A DNA stretch of 64,000 bases from an uncultured Rhizobiaceae group bacterium. Its GTDB lineage: Bacteria > Pseudomonadota > Alphaproteobacteria > Rhizobiales > Rhizobiaceae. The DNA lies in NCBI GenBank assembly GCA_947501445.1, contig CANMVS010000010.1:1-64000 (forward strand), in the 5' to 3' direction. Positions 37,162 to 47,922 of this stretch are shown one piece after another. Within the stretch, counting starts at the first letter, position 1; the number at the start of each line of letters is the position of its first letter. The position numbers were made by a program, and so were the translations under genes. Below the pieces are notes generated by a model that had not been told where the DNA came from, searched no databases, and was given only the letters and a program-made list of their open reading frames with translations.

Positions 37162-37759
37162 CAGAACTCCCCATGGTCCTTTAGCCTGAGTACATCCTCA
37201 GGAAATTATGCTGCGAATGCAGCCGCGCGCCTCATCGCCGGCGACATACGAACAAACGTATTAAGACCTTATTTTCCATATACAATAAATTGTAAAGATA
37301 TGAATAATAATTCGTAAATTGTGAGCAAGGATCCACGGCAAGGGGAGGCAATGTTGCGAAATTACAACTTTAGAAGCATGGCCCGACGCGACAAAATCCA
37401 GAAAAAGTCGGACAATGTGGCAGGTTTAATGCGACGCCCACAAGAACAGAATACTGCTGGAGCTGCGCTAATCTATTGAAATCTCGGGCTGTTCCTGACT
37501 ACTGATGCACAACGACCAGCAGATATCTTGGTGACTGGAAAACTATTCAATCGGACATCAACCAATTCAAGATTGAAATGCAACTATTCACACACGCTCT
37601 GATAAATAATAGCGTTCTCGCGCGCACCGTTGCGCGAATCATTATTCAACCTGCGGGTGAGCGAGTCGCATGTCGGTACAGCCGCATTCGATTGTGATTA
37701 TGTAGAGTACTGAACAGCGATCGGACGCTTCTATCCTGCATCCTGTTGTGGAAGGGTTT
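37162..37759. other. upstream region of autotransporter 1, no gene
   Basis: About 600 bp with no coding frame that I trust. It is AT-rich near 37255-37330 (candidate promoter area). No shared leader block like that of autotransporters 2 and 3 was recognised. Confidence 0.5.
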
Positions 37760-38284
37760 TCAGTTTAGTTGCTCTTGAAAAAATGCATAGGCATCGGAGA
37801 AACCTGCAAGCGATACATCCAGCGTCATGTCGCGGCCATTTTTGAACAGATATGTAATTTTCGCGGATTCATTACGCGTCAACGCGTTGACCCAGGACTT
37901 GGAAAAGGCGAATTGACCAAAACAACCGCTGGGATTGCAAACATTGTAATTCACCGCGACAGGATCCAGATCGGGAAACTTGATCTTGATTTGCTTGTCC
38001 AGGTCTGTGCCAAGAGGCGTTCGAAGGATGGATTGTTCCACGCGCTCTTTGTCAACTGTAATCCCCCAGGAGAATATGAATACCGGCTGATTGGTATTTT
38101 TGTTCTTTCCCTGAAGTGTCTGAAGGAGCGTACATACGGTATCACCTTCAGCAGGCGTGACGCAGCTGACGAGCCACCCCTGAAATTCCTTTTGAATTCT
38201 GGTTTGCGCATTCGAACTTTGTATTCCGCAGAGGCTGGCTGCACTCAATATACCAAAAAAACACAATGCGCTCTTCAACGACAT
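37760..38284 (-). CDS. invasion-associated locus B (IalB) family protein
   Basis: A 174-residue exported protein. ATG 38284, with AAAGG before it. Signal peptide to about residue 27 (ending SSNAQ). GWLVSCVTPAEGDTVC and YNVCNPSGCFGQF are the paired-cysteine motifs of the IalB family, named from Bartonella invasion. The family is common in Rhizobiales as periplasmic or outer-membrane-associated proteins of unclear biochemistry. It lies between autotransporters 1 and 2. Confidence 0.85.
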   Translation of the reverse strand: MSLKSALCFFGILSAASLCGIQSSNAQTRIQKEFQGWLVSCVTPAEGDTVCTLLQTLQGKNKNTNQPVFIFSWGITVDKERVEQSILRTPLGTDLDKQIKIKFPDLDPVAVNYNVCNPSGCFGQFAFSKSWVNALTRNESAKITYLFKNGRDMTLDVSLAGFSDAYAFFQEQLN

Positions 38285-38445
38285 GGGTCGACCTTTCACG
38301 AATTCTAGAGCACAGTTATTGAATGAAATCCACAAATGCCGCAAGCATATTCTCGCACTATATGAGCGGCAAATTGCCAGTTATCAAACAGATTTCCATC
38401 GTGTATTGCACAGTGCTCAGTTCAGAAAATTGCTTCTCAAACGAA

Positions 38446-38467
38446 ACCGGCCCCTTGCGGGGCCGGT
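38446..38467 (-). terminator. terminator of autotransporter 2
   Basis: ACCGGCCCC (38446-38454), 4-nt loop, GGGGCCGGT (38459-38467), perfect 9-bp stem, followed on the minus strand by TTTCGTTT. It lies 31 bp after the autotransporter 2 stop. Confidence 0.8.
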
Positions 38468-38497
38468 AAAACTTATCCTGAAATCACAACGCTAACA

Positions 38498-41400
38498 TTA
38501 CCATGACCAGCGGAAACCGGCGCGGGCATTGTAGGTGGTAAAGTCACTGTTGAATTCAGCACCACCGGAAACAAAGGCCGAGCCGTTCATGCTCGCATTG
38601 TAAAGACTGACGACACCCTCAACTTCACCAAAGACACCATTGATCCCGTCGGTAAACGTCTGCGTGTTGCCAACACCATCGACCAGCGTAACCTGATTGG
38701 CATTTTCAAACTCGTTCCAGACTTTACCAAGCAGAGAGAATTCGCCGCGCATGCCACTTGGCATTGCTGTTGATGTTCCCACCCGAGCACCGGCACCAGC
38801 CCGGAAGCTATCACCATTGGAGAAGCTCGCCGTGATACCGCCCAGAGCGAAATCGTCGATGTCAGAGCGTACATAGGCTGCGGAGACAATCGGTTCGAAG
38901 AACCCATGCGATCCATTGAAGCGATATCCGGCATTGGCACGAACACCGTAGTTGGTCACGTCAGCACTGCCTGTGTCAGCACTCATTCCCGTAACATTGG
39001 TCGAGAAATCACTGCTCAGGAAATCAGCCTTGAAGGTAGCATCCACGTAGAAGTTGTTTTTGGTGTAGTCAACATAGGCACCAACCGTTCCACCCTCGGC
39101 GTCGCTTGTCGTCGAGAAGAAGTCATAGTCGGAGGATGAATTGATGTAACCACCAAATACGCCGATACGAAGCGGGTTGTTCTGGCCCAATTCCATATCA
39201 AAGCCACCAAGCACACTGTAGATATCCTGATCATAGCTTGACGAGAAATTACCAACATTGCTTACCACGCCGGTATCGCGGTCAGTCCACGACCCCTGCA
39301 CCTTGGCCCATACACCCTTGCTGTTGTAGTTCGTCGTATCAGCAACAGGTGCTTCTGGAATGATGTCTACCAGATCAGCATTTGCTGTGCTGGAAAGACC
39401 CGATCCAGAGAACCGGTCAGCGCGGATGTGATCGGCAACAACATCATTGGTTTCATACCAGACGTTCTGGGCCTGGGTAATCAGGCCAGGCAATTGTGTG
39501 GCAAGTGGACCGCCCATGCTGCGGTATTCGAAACGCTCATCGCCTTCGTCGTTTGCCAGATACCAAGCCAGAAGGCCATCCTGGATCATGCCAACGCCGC
39601 CACTTTCAAAATAGCCATCAGAGTATTCAGAGATATAATATGCATCTCCATCCACACAGGCACCACTGCAATTATTCCAGACATTGGCATCCGAAGTGTA
39701 GTTGACAACACCAATCTCATCATTCAGCTGGCCTGACATGGTGCTGACAACATTGGCTATCAGCCCATTGGAACCGCGAATGAAGAATTCATTGCCGCCT
39801 GAGATAGCAGCCAAATTCAACTGGTCAGAAGCGCCTGTAATACCATTGTTGTAAAAATCCAGGTCGTGAGCAACATAACCCTGTCCACCCCAGCCATCCT
39901 GTCCTGGATGAGCATAGAAATTGGCACTTGCAGTGTCATTGGCTTCACCATCAACAAGGCTGAAAACACCATCGTTTCTCACCCGCAACGCGTTGAATAC
40001 GGTTGAGTCGGATACGTCACCCCCGAAGGCAGTTTGAACGAAACCTTCCTCCATATTCACCAGAACTCCGCTCTCATTGAGCTCATTTTCTCCCCGCGTG
40101 AACCAGGTGTTATAGTTGTTGATGCGGTTGGTTCCATTATCCAGATCAGCACGCCCCACCATCAGACCACGGTTGTCCATGGAATAGCTTCCAACACTAC
40201 GGGTTCTCAGCAGATGATCATTGGCTGCATCCCGGTAATTATTCAGATTTGCAATGCTGCCCATTTGCCCCGCATACATGGCAAATTCGCGAATATCTAT
40301 AACGTCATCCCAGATATCCAATACGGAGCTATAATCAGGGCTCCCGGTGAAGAAATCAATTGGATTACCAAGAAGAAGATCAAAACTCGGATCAAAACCA
40401 AATCCTGGCAGATTGTGACTGCTCAAAATGCCCCAGTTTTCGTGTTCAGCTGCATTGGAATTCTCAATCTTGATAACAGATCTCGAACCGGCCTGGCCAT
40501 CACCAATCGCCAAACCACCTGTATTTATATAGGCCGTATCAACATCGTAGATTTGAATGGCACTTTCTCCAGGAGCGATATAGTAGTCAGCGCGGCTCGC
40601 CGAGGTTGATCCATCCGCCTGAAAACCAACCATAGCCATGATTGCACCATCAATGGATACAGCATCATTTTCATCGCTGTAGATCAGGCTGCTATAGTTA
40701 TTGATGATGACGTTGCCATCAACATCTTCAACACTCACACCATCGCCATCATTTGAACCTTCAAAACCGGCGATAATACCACCGCCTACAGTCTGAGAGC
40801 CAGGACCGATCGAGCTGGAGCCATTGCCGATGAAAATGTTCCCGCCTGCACCGTCGATGTCTATACCTTCATCAGCAAGACCAAGGATTGCACCGCCAGC
40901 ATTGTCAATATAGGCCGAAAAATTGCCAGCAACGGCATCGGCATCCCCCAAATCAGTGAGATCTATTCCGTCACCGGTCAGACCGACAATCAGTCCATTT
41001 TCGTTTCCAATATAGGTGCCGCCATCATTATCGTCACCGACATCGTCTCCACGGATACCATCGTCGCGGCCAAAAATGCCCGTCAGACCGTCCGCAGCAA
41101 GAACAAAATTATTTAAATCAGTGAATGAGTTAAATTCGCTGAATTGATCAAAGCTTGCTATCGGAAATCCGTTCAGCAAATCAACGAATGCCTGGGTACC
41201 CTGCTGTGTATTTCGGTTTAAGACAACAAAGTTTCCATCAATGTTGTCCACATTGATACCATCACCACGGACACCGGCAATAAGACCACCGAATGTGGTG
41301 TTGCCATCCCCGGAGTTGTCAATATGAAGCGCATGCCCAGTGGCAGGCAATTCATCGCGGATATTATCAACATAAATACCGTTGTTACCGCCAACAATGA

Positions 41401-42343
41401 ACCCGCCGTCCCGGTTGCTGACTTCAACTGTTGCTAACGCTCCAGTTAACGGACCAAAACCAGCTATATCCTCAATTCGCACGCCGGAGCCGAATACACC
41501 GCCGGTAAGACCGCCGTCATTGTTGTAAATGACCTCGTTAGAATCGTGCACATACGCGCCATTTAGACCGCCCAGCATTGAAGTCATGCTGCTATTGGTG
41601 ATATCCACCAAACCGCTGGTGCGTGCATCAATACCATAGAATCTGTCGCCGCGCACAGTTCCCGCGTTGTTCACAGTAATAGTGCCGCCTGAACCAGCCC
41701 GCAAACGGAGACCTGAAAGCCTCCCCGTCGCGAATGTGCCATCAGGACTATCAACAATGGTCACATCAATGTCACCATCATTCGTCTCCAATTCCATGCC
41801 GTAGCCACGAGTCCCACGGTACGACCCAAATCGGTGATTAACCGTAATATTGCCACCATCGCCATTGAGATCAATATCCAAAGCCCCTGCGCCTAAAAAC
41901 CTAGATATTATTTGCGGATTGCCCCCGTTAGGCCCGCCACCAAATTGGGCTGTCGTTACAGTAACATTCGTATCGCCGTTGCCACTCAGCCTAACACCCC
42001 CTTGATTAAACGTAGTAACCTGGGACCCATCAAGTAGCAGTGAATAGCTATCAAACGCCGATACGTTGTCGGAAATAATGGAATATGGAATTGCACCATC
42101 AAGCGGCGAGCAGCTAACGGTCGCATTTGGCCCAACCGGCGTTGTGCAATTGGCATAAGCCGTGTTCGGCGCAACCAAGATCGCACCAGCAAGCGAGACG
42201 CCAAACACGCCTCCTGCCAGACCGAAAATGGCTGTTCCGGCCATCAAGCTCTTACGAATCGACACGCGACTGCGAAGTGCCTTGGATAAATTTTCATTGT
42301 GACCAGCAGATTTGCCAGATGCGGATTTAGTCCAGTTCGCCAT
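38498..42343 (-). CDS. autotransporter 2, beta-helix passenger with C-terminal beta-barrel
   Basis: A 1281-residue autotransporter. ATG 42343 is chosen because GGGGGTCGCA precedes it, exactly as at the paralogue autotransporter 3. Extended signal peptide: about 35 charged residues, then LMAGTAIFGLAGGVFGVSLAGAILVAP. The passenger carries repeats like DNSGDGNTTFGGLIAG and GDGINVDNIDGN, with a Cys pair (NNCSGACVDGD) near its end. The barrel starts at about residue 1000 (GVWAKVQGSWTDRDTG) and ends AGFRWSW. Likely cell-surface adhesin. Own promoter and terminator. Confidence 0.9.
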   Translation of the reverse strand: MANWTKSASGKSAGHNENLSKALRSRVSIRKSLMAGTAIFGLAGGVFGVSLAGAILVAPNTAYANCTTPVGPNATVSCSPLDGAIPYSIISDNVSAFDSYSLLLDGSQVTTFNQGGVRLSGNGDTNVTVTTAQFGGGPNGGNPQIISRFLGAGALDIDLNGDGGNITVNHRFGSYRGTRGYGMELETNDGDIDVTIVDSPDGTFATGRLSGLRLRAGSGGTITVNNAGTVRGDRFYGIDARTSGLVDITNSSMTSMLGGLNGAYVHDSNEVIYNNDGGLTGGVFGSGVRIEDIAGFGPLTGALATVEVSNRDGGFIVGGNNGIYVDNIRDELPATGHALHIDNSGDGNTTFGGLIAGVRGDGINVDNIDGNFVVLNRNTQQGTQAFVDLLNGFPIASFDQFSEFNSFTDLNNFVLAADGLTGIFGRDDGIRGDDVGDDNDGGTYIGNENGLIVGLTGDGIDLTDLGDADAVAGNFSAYIDNAGGAILGLADEGIDIDGAGGNIFIGNGSSSIGPGSQTVGGGIIAGFEGSNDGDGVSVEDVDGNVIINNYSSLIYSDENDAVSIDGAIMAMVGFQADGSTSASRADYYIAPGESAIQIYDVDTAYINTGGLAIGDGQAGSRSVIKIENSNAAEHENWGILSSHNLPGFGFDPSFDLLLGNPIDFFTGSPDYSSVLDIWDDVIDIREFAMYAGQMGSIANLNNYRDAANDHLLRTRSVGSYSMDNRGLMVGRADLDNGTNRINNYNTWFTRGENELNESGVLVNMEEGFVQTAFGGDVSDSTVFNALRVRNDGVFSLVDGEANDTASANFYAHPGQDGWGGQGYVAHDLDFYNNGITGASDQLNLAAISGGNEFFIRGSNGLIANVVSTMSGQLNDEIGVVNYTSDANVWNNCSGACVDGDAYYISEYSDGYFESGGVGMIQDGLLAWYLANDEGDERFEYRSMGGPLATQLPGLITQAQNVWYETNDVVADHIRADRFSGSGLSSTANADLVDIIPEAPVADTTNYNSKGVWAKVQGSWTDRDTGVVSNVGNFSSSYDQDIYSVLGGFDMELGQNNPLRIGVFGGYINSSSDYDFFSTTSDAEGGTVGAYVDYTKNNFYVDATFKADFLSSDFSTNVTGMSADTGSADVTNYGVRANAGYRFNGSHGFFEPIVSAAYVRSDIDDFALGGITASFSNGDSFRAGAGARVGTSTAMPSGMRGEFSLLGKVWNEFENANQVTLVDGVGNTQTFTDGINGVFGEVEGVVSLYNASMNGSAFVSGGAEFNSDFTTYNARAGFRWSW

Positions 42344-42530
42344 TGCGACCCCCAAGTTCGACCAAATGACGGGCGGCCTGCAGGTAATCCGAACGTTTGC
42401 TGCCGGCCGATGCAATCGAACCAACTATGCAATACAATTTGGAAACCCTGCCCACACAACCCCAAAACAACGTGATCAATATTATGGCTGAAATTTCCTA
42501 ACATATGGAAAATCCAGAATTCCCAACAAT

Positions 42531-42645
42531 TTCTCACATACCAATTCTCGTCACGATTTATAACAGAATGATAACTGAAGCCCAATAGCACGCGCAATTA
42601 TGGCAACAGATACCCAAACACTGTTGCAAATTGACAACGTCACGT
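42531..42645 (-). promoter_or_regulatory. conserved leader block upstream of autotransporter 2
   Basis: Matches the block 48139-48255 upstream of autotransporter 3: TCACATA, CAATTCT, ACGATTT, TAACAGA, GCCCAAT and CTGTTGCAA occur in the same order. It includes half-sites GTCAC (42550-42554) and ATAAC (42560-42564) 10 bp apart, resembling OmpR-family response-regulator sites. It probably contains the common promoter. Confidence 0.55.
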
Positions 42646-43313
42646 TGCGTTTTGGTTAGCAACCTATTGTTTTCAATGCTTTTTATGTAATGACATTTTT
42701 TTAGTACGCGTACATACTTGAAAGGGACGATCACAGCATCAATTCTCGAGATGAAACGTCCAGCTCCATCAGTAATTCAGTTTTTTGATAAGTATTATAC
42801 AGTATATTTTTTTCAGAGTTGCCACTTACACGCGGTTGAAAAGTGAAGAAACTGTGGCGAATTTGAGGGTGTTAATTCAAATATAAATTTACTCAGTTGA
42901 GATAATTTCCGCGTTTCCAGAAAAATTCTGATTCGCCCATTGGCTGCTCTTTTTGTTTTGATCTGGCTGCACGCCGACGCACAATTCGTCCTCCTGAATG
43001 AGGAATATGGGTGTCAACCGGAGCAACTCTTTGATCTTCACTTGGATGCAAATATGGCCTGAAAACACAGCGAATTGATGCTCTTGCCCTGACATCCGCG
43101 CCAGACTTTGATTGCTACGGCCCGCTATGACAACCGAATTCAATTTGTTAAATCGCACCTCATTGTTATTCAGGTTACTTACGCAGTGTGACTGTCGTTT
43201 ACCCCGACAGAACAGGTGTGTTCGCCCCTGTTAATGTTACCCAACTATCGACAATTGCCGGTCAAAATTGCTTCCCATTGGTCATCACACTGAAACTACA
43301 AACTGCATAGGCA
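42646..43313. other. intergenic region between autotransporters 2 and 3
   Basis: AT-rich in the first 200 bp. An 89-codon minus-strand frame (42889-43158) exists, with no recognised motif and no clear ribosome binding site. I treat it as doubtful. No repeat copies here. Confidence 0.45.
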
Positions 43314-43342
43314 CAAAAAAACCGGCCCTCGCGGAGCCGGTT
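43314..43342 (-). terminator. terminator of autotransporter 3
   Basis: AACCGGC (43320-43326) and GCCGGTT (43336-43342) with a 9-nt loop and a run of Ts on the minus strand (43321-43314), just past the 3' end of autotransporter 3. Confidence 0.75.
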
Positions 43343-43371
43343 AATATTTGCGTCAATGTCAGGTGTTTACA

Positions 43372-46300
43372 TTACCAGGTCCAGCGGAAACCGGCCTTGG
43401 CATTATAGGTTGTGAAATCGCTGTTGAACTCGGCACCACCCGATACAAAGGCAGAAGCGTTCTTGGCTGCATTGAATATGTTAATGCCGCCTTCCACTTC
43501 ACCAAACACACCATTGATACCGTCGGTAAAGGATGCCGTGTTGCCTAGCGTATCAACCAGTGTCACCTGGTTGGCATTTTCGAACTCATTCCAGACTTTA
43601 CCAAGCAGTGTGAACTCACCCTGCATGCCATTGGCGAACCGCTTGTTCGTACCAACCCTGGCACCAACACCACCACGAATGCTTTCGGCATTCGAGAACC
43701 CGGCGGAGACCCCACCAAGCGCGAAGTTGTCAATTTGTGTGTGCACATAGGTTGCCGAGATGATGGGCTCAATGAACCCATGCGTTGCGTTAAAGCGATA
43801 TCCGGCATTGGCTTCAACACCATAGTTGGTGACATCAGCGCTTCCTGTCTGCGCATTCACACCGGTGATATTGGTTGAATAGTCAATGTTGAGGAAGTCA
43901 GCCTTGAAGGTTGCATCAACATAGAAGTTGTCTTTGGTATAGTCGACATAGGCACCAACTGTCCCGCCGTCCGCATCACTGGATGTGGCCCAGGAATTAA
44001 AATCTGCCGATGAATTGATGTAACCACCAAACACACCAACCCGCACCGGACTGTCTTGGCCAAGCAGCATATCGAAACCACCAAGGATACTGAAGATATC
44101 CTGATCATAACTGGTATCGAAACTGGCTGCTCCACCACCGATAACGGTATTGACTGCCGTATCACGGTTTGTCCACGACCCCTGAATTTTCGCCCAGATG
44201 CCCTTGCTGTTGTAGCGCTCGGCATCTGCCTGCGGTGCTTCAGGAATTATGTCGACCAGATCAGCATTGGAAGTGCTGGAAAGTCCGCTACCGCCAAACC
44301 GGTCTGCACGGATATGGTCGGACACGACCCCTTGTGTTTCATACCAGACATTTTGCATCTGCGTCTGCAGACCTGGCAATTGTGCACCACCGGGCGATGC
44401 GCCTGCCTGGTATTCGAAACGACGATCCTCTTCGTCATGGACCAGGTACCAGGAGAGCCAGTTGCTGTCTTCACCCGTTACAAAGCCGATACCATCAACT
44501 TCAGCATAACCCTCCGAGTATTCGGAGATGTAAAATGCATCACCAGCTTTACAGTTACCGGAACAGCCGTTTTCAATCATCCCGCCCTTACCGTATTTAA
44601 CCACGGTAATCTCGCCATCAAAGTTGCCAGGCATGGTGTTGACCGTGTTGGAGATGATGCCGGTTGAGCCCGCAATGTAGAACGGAACATACTCCTCGTC
44701 GGAACCTTCGTTATCCGTGATGATGTCCTGCTGCTGTTCTTTGCCTCTGCGCCGACGCTTTATGCCAAGCTTGAGAACATCAGACTGGCCCTCATAAAAG
44801 TCCACGTCGACGGCCAGATATCCATTGCCCGACCAGCCCGAAGCATAGTCATACTCCATAGAAGGAACATCGGGTCCAACGCTGGAGACATCGACCAGAC
44901 CAGGTTCTTCCCAGCGATCAGAATAGAAACGGATACCAACTCTGTCGTTAGCCTCCCCGTCCATCATGCTCAACACGCCATCATTTTGAAATCCCCAGAC
45001 ATTGAAGCGTGTTCGTGTGCGGGTGAAATACTCCATAGGCTCAATATCGAGTGCAATGGTCTGCTGGTCGTCCTCTTGCTCTTCTTCCTGCTCGATTGGT
45101 TTTTTCATGGGAATGCCATCATGAGTGAAGGCTGTCTGGATCAATCCGCCCTGCTCATTGTGAATAAAACCCATGCGGCCAAGTTCATTCTTACCACGGG
45201 TGAACCATTTGCCACTGTTATAGATGGTGTTTTCATCATCTCTGTCGAGCGCCACGCGACCAACCATGAGGCCCGTGTTGTTCATCATGTATGTCGAGCC
45301 GTAGTAGTGATGGGGCTGCTGTTCGTCACTCCCGACGTTGGTGACCTGCTGGCTTTGCTGCATTCCCGGGCCACGCCCCCGGTTGGATGTGTACACCAGC
45401 ATATCATCGGCTGCATCGCCGTAGCCATAGAGAAACTCGACGCCGCCATCATCCATATTGAAGACAAAAAATTGGATGCTATCAGCTTGATATTTGATAT
45501 CTGCAACAATCTGGTCGAGACGACCGCGGGCAGCCTGCAAATCGTCGAACTCGTTTGAATCCGTATCCTCTTCATCTTCAACTTCACTATCCGAATAGAA
45601 GCCGGGCAAATTGTAGCTTCCAAGAATGCCAGAGTTCTGGTGACTGACATAGTCGAAGTTCTCGAATTTGGTCACAGCATCCCATGCGGGCCTGCCACCA
45701 TGCCGGCCCTTTTTGCGGGGTTTGCGCCGCTCTTTCATCTGGCCAGACCCAATGCCCAGGCCACCCGTGTTGACATAGACGTTGTCAGTATTTTTAACCT
45801 GTATGGCACTGCCGTTTTCAGCGATGTAATAGTCGTATCCGACAGCACTATCGGGCATTTCCTGACCCATGACTTCATCAGATTCAACATCCGATACCGA
45901 TGGCTCTTTATCCTGAGGGATTATATTGTGATAGCCGATGTAGACAGCATTATAGTCATAATCATCGTCCATAAGCACGGTCTGCTGATCGCCGTAATGA
46001 TAAGACATCGCAGCACCATTAATGCTGACCGCATCATCGTCACCGCTGTAAATCAGGCCACGATAGTTGTTGATGAATACATTGCCGTAAGTGTTATCGA
46101 TATGGACGCCATCACCCTGATTACGTCCGCCTCCCTTGTGTGGACTGTCACCATCCCAGTCACGCTCAAGTGCAGCAATAAGCCCGCCGTCGCCCTCTTC
46201 AGAGGTTGCACCATTGTTGATGTAGATATGGCCTTCGGCATCTTCAATATTGATACCATGGCGTGAATTTTTGTGACCTTCTCCGCCATTTATTGATGCG

Positions 46301-47922
46301 ACATTATCATCGTCATCGTCATCATCTTCGTCTTCACCTGCGGCAATGATGTAACCACCGGCGTTGCTGATGTCCACTGAATAACCCGGCATCGCGGCAT
46401 CATATCCAGGACCAATGTTCTGCAGATTGATGCCGTTACCACGAGAGCCAATAATCAAACCACCGTCATTGGCAATATCAACGCCACCACTGGCAAAACG
46501 ATAAAAGTCATCGTCACGATCTACGGAATCAAAATCTGTTCCGCCGTCCATCTGCCCGACACCATACAGGCTGATACCATCATTGACACCAAAGATGCCC
46601 GTGATCCCGGCTTGTGCTCGAGACCAGTCACCAAGATCAACAATATCCTGCACGGTGTTATCGCTATCTTCCGGACGGTCACCATCAAAAAGGTCGTCCC
46701 GCTCTTCGTCTGCCAGTGTATCAAGCGTGGATTGAAGCGTATTCTGGTTCATAATGACAACATTGCCACCTATGTAGTTGCCATGAATACCATTGCTGCC
46801 TGCACCGAATATCAGTCCGCCCATATCCCCTTCTTCGCCACTTCCGGAGTTATCAATGACAACCGCATTGCCATTGAAGGGCGATTCATCGTCATCTTTT
46901 TCAAACGGGCGTTCTCTCGATATGCCAGCCAGATAAATTCCGCTATAGCCACCGGTAATGGAGCCGCCTTCCCGATTGCTGATTTCGACACTAGAATATT
47001 CGTCATATTCAGCACCGCCATGCAAGCCGTATCCCTCGATGTTGAACACGACAAGACCGCCTTGTGTAAGGCCCGCTGTCAATCCACCATTATTATTGTG
47101 GGTCACCTGATTGGAATCGTGCAGGCGTGCGCCATTTTCATAGCCAACCATTGAATTAAAGCTGCTGTTGGTGACATTCACATGTCCCCAGGCCGAAGCG
47201 TCAAGACCGTGCCCGTTGTAACCACGTACCGTCCCTTCATTGAAAACGGTGATGTTACCGCCACGCTCATTTTCGTTACTATTACCAGCCCGAAGCAGTA
47301 TTCCAGTGCGGCCACCCGCTGTATAGGTGTCGCTCAGCGTGTTGACGACAATATGACCGTCACGCGTGCGGAGGTTCATACCGTAACCACTGAAGCCTCT
47401 ATAAGCCCCGGCATTGTGATTAACTGTAATATTGCCATAACGCACGTCAACATCCAGACCGGCTCCACCGCCATAGACGTCCCGTACCTCAGGTGCCAAT
47501 CCGGACACCTCACTAACCTCAGTGGTAACAGTTACATTCGCATATCCGTTTTTGCGGATATTAACGCCATAGGCACCTCTCGCCCTGACCTGTGATCCGA
47601 AAAGCGTGAGATTAACTGAGTTCACACCACCTGGAATACTGGTGCGGGATATATGTCGATAGGGATCATTGCTGTCATTCAACCAAGTTGAGCAATACAC
47701 CTCACTGTAACCGCTGCTGCATCCGGCATAGGCGGCGTTCGGTGCGACCAACAATGCACCTGTCATACTCACTGCAAACATGCCGCCTGACAGGCCAAAG
47801 ATTGCAGTTCCTGCCATAAGCCTCTTTACGACAGGATTGAGATGAGAACGCGCTGCGTTCTCGTATGAACCAGTTTCACAAGTATCTGACCTGGAAGATT
47901 TTACTAAAGATGTGTTCGCCAC
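43372..47922 (-). CDS. autotransporter 3, acidic beta-helix passenger with C-terminal beta-barrel
   Basis: A 1516-residue paralogue of autotransporter 2. GTG start at 47922 behind GGGGGTCGCA; this aligns exactly with the ATG of the paralogue, so the TTG at 47979 is rejected. Signal segment LMAGTAIFGLSGGMFAVSMTGALLVAP. Same barrel (KIQGSWTNRDTAVN, ending AGFRWTW) and same Cys pair (NGCSGNCKAGD). It differs by insertions rich in Asp/Glu (a run of seven Asp), in Gln (EQEEEQEDDQQ) and in Arg/Lys (RRRRGKEQQQ). These loops suggest metal or polyanion interactions and look recently expanded. Confidence 0.9.
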   Translation of the reverse strand: MANTSLVKSSRSDTCETGSYENAARSHLNPVVKRLMAGTAIFGLSGGMFAVSMTGALLVAPNAAYAGCSSGYSEVYCSTWLNDSNDPYRHISRTSIPGGVNSVNLTLFGSQVRARGAYGVNIRKNGYANVTVTTEVSEVSGLAPEVRDVYGGGAGLDVDVRYGNITVNHNAGAYRGFSGYGMNLRTRDGHIVVNTLSDTYTAGGRTGILLRAGNSNENERGGNITVFNEGTVRGYNGHGLDASAWGHVNVTNSSFNSMVGYENGARLHDSNQVTHNNNGGLTAGLTQGGLVVFNIEGYGLHGGAEYDEYSSVEISNREGGSITGGYSGIYLAGISRERPFEKDDDESPFNGNAVVIDNSGSGEEGDMGGLIFGAGSNGIHGNYIGGNVVIMNQNTLQSTLDTLADEERDDLFDGDRPEDSDNTVQDIVDLGDWSRAQAGITGIFGVNDGISLYGVGQMDGGTDFDSVDRDDDFYRFASGGVDIANDGGLIIGSRGNGINLQNIGPGYDAAMPGYSVDISNAGGYIIAAGEDEDDDDDDDNVASINGGEGHKNSRHGINIEDAEGHIYINNGATSEEGDGGLIAALERDWDGDSPHKGGGRNQGDGVHIDNTYGNVFINNYRGLIYSGDDDAVSINGAAMSYHYGDQQTVLMDDDYDYNAVYIGYHNIIPQDKEPSVSDVESDEVMGQEMPDSAVGYDYYIAENGSAIQVKNTDNVYVNTGGLGIGSGQMKERRKPRKKGRHGGRPAWDAVTKFENFDYVSHQNSGILGSYNLPGFYSDSEVEDEEDTDSNEFDDLQAARGRLDQIVADIKYQADSIQFFVFNMDDGGVEFLYGYGDAADDMLVYTSNRGRGPGMQQSQQVTNVGSDEQQPHHYYGSTYMMNNTGLMVGRVALDRDDENTIYNSGKWFTRGKNELGRMGFIHNEQGGLIQTAFTHDGIPMKKPIEQEEEQEDDQQTIALDIEPMEYFTRTRTRFNVWGFQNDGVLSMMDGEANDRVGIRFYSDRWEEPGLVDVSSVGPDVPSMEYDYASGWSGNGYLAVDVDFYEGQSDVLKLGIKRRRRGKEQQQDIITDNEGSDEEYVPFYIAGSTGIISNTVNTMPGNFDGEITVVKYGKGGMIENGCSGNCKAGDAFYISEYSEGYAEVDGIGFVTGEDSNWLSWYLVHDEEDRRFEYQAGASPGGAQLPGLQTQMQNVWYETQGVVSDHIRADRFGGSGLSSTSNADLVDIIPEAPQADAERYNSKGIWAKIQGSWTNRDTAVNTVIGGGAASFDTSYDQDIFSILGGFDMLLGQDSPVRVGVFGGYINSSADFNSWATSSDADGGTVGAYVDYTKDNFYVDATFKADFLNIDYSTNITGVNAQTGSADVTNYGVEANAGYRFNATHGFIEPIISATYVHTQIDNFALGGVSAGFSNAESIRGGVGARVGTNKRFANGMQGEFTLLGKVWNEFENANQVTLVDTLGNTASFTDGINGVFGEVEGGINIFNAAKNASAFVSGGAEFNSDFTTYNAKAGFRWTW

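Noticed and set aside
42889-43158. 89-codon minus-strand frame between autotransporters 2 and 3
   Set aside because: No family features or start signal; retained only as a note in the intergenic entry.
46296-46330. GAT/GAC triplet tract as a regulatory microsatellite
   Set aside because: It is in frame and encodes the poly-Asp loop; its variation would alter the protein length rather than act as a switch, so it is only noted as part of autotransporter 3.
38498-47922. Repeated short motifs that could look like CRISPR or tandem DNA repeats
   Set aside because: They are codons for degenerate beta-helix repeats of autotransporters, with no regular direct-repeat/spacer pattern.
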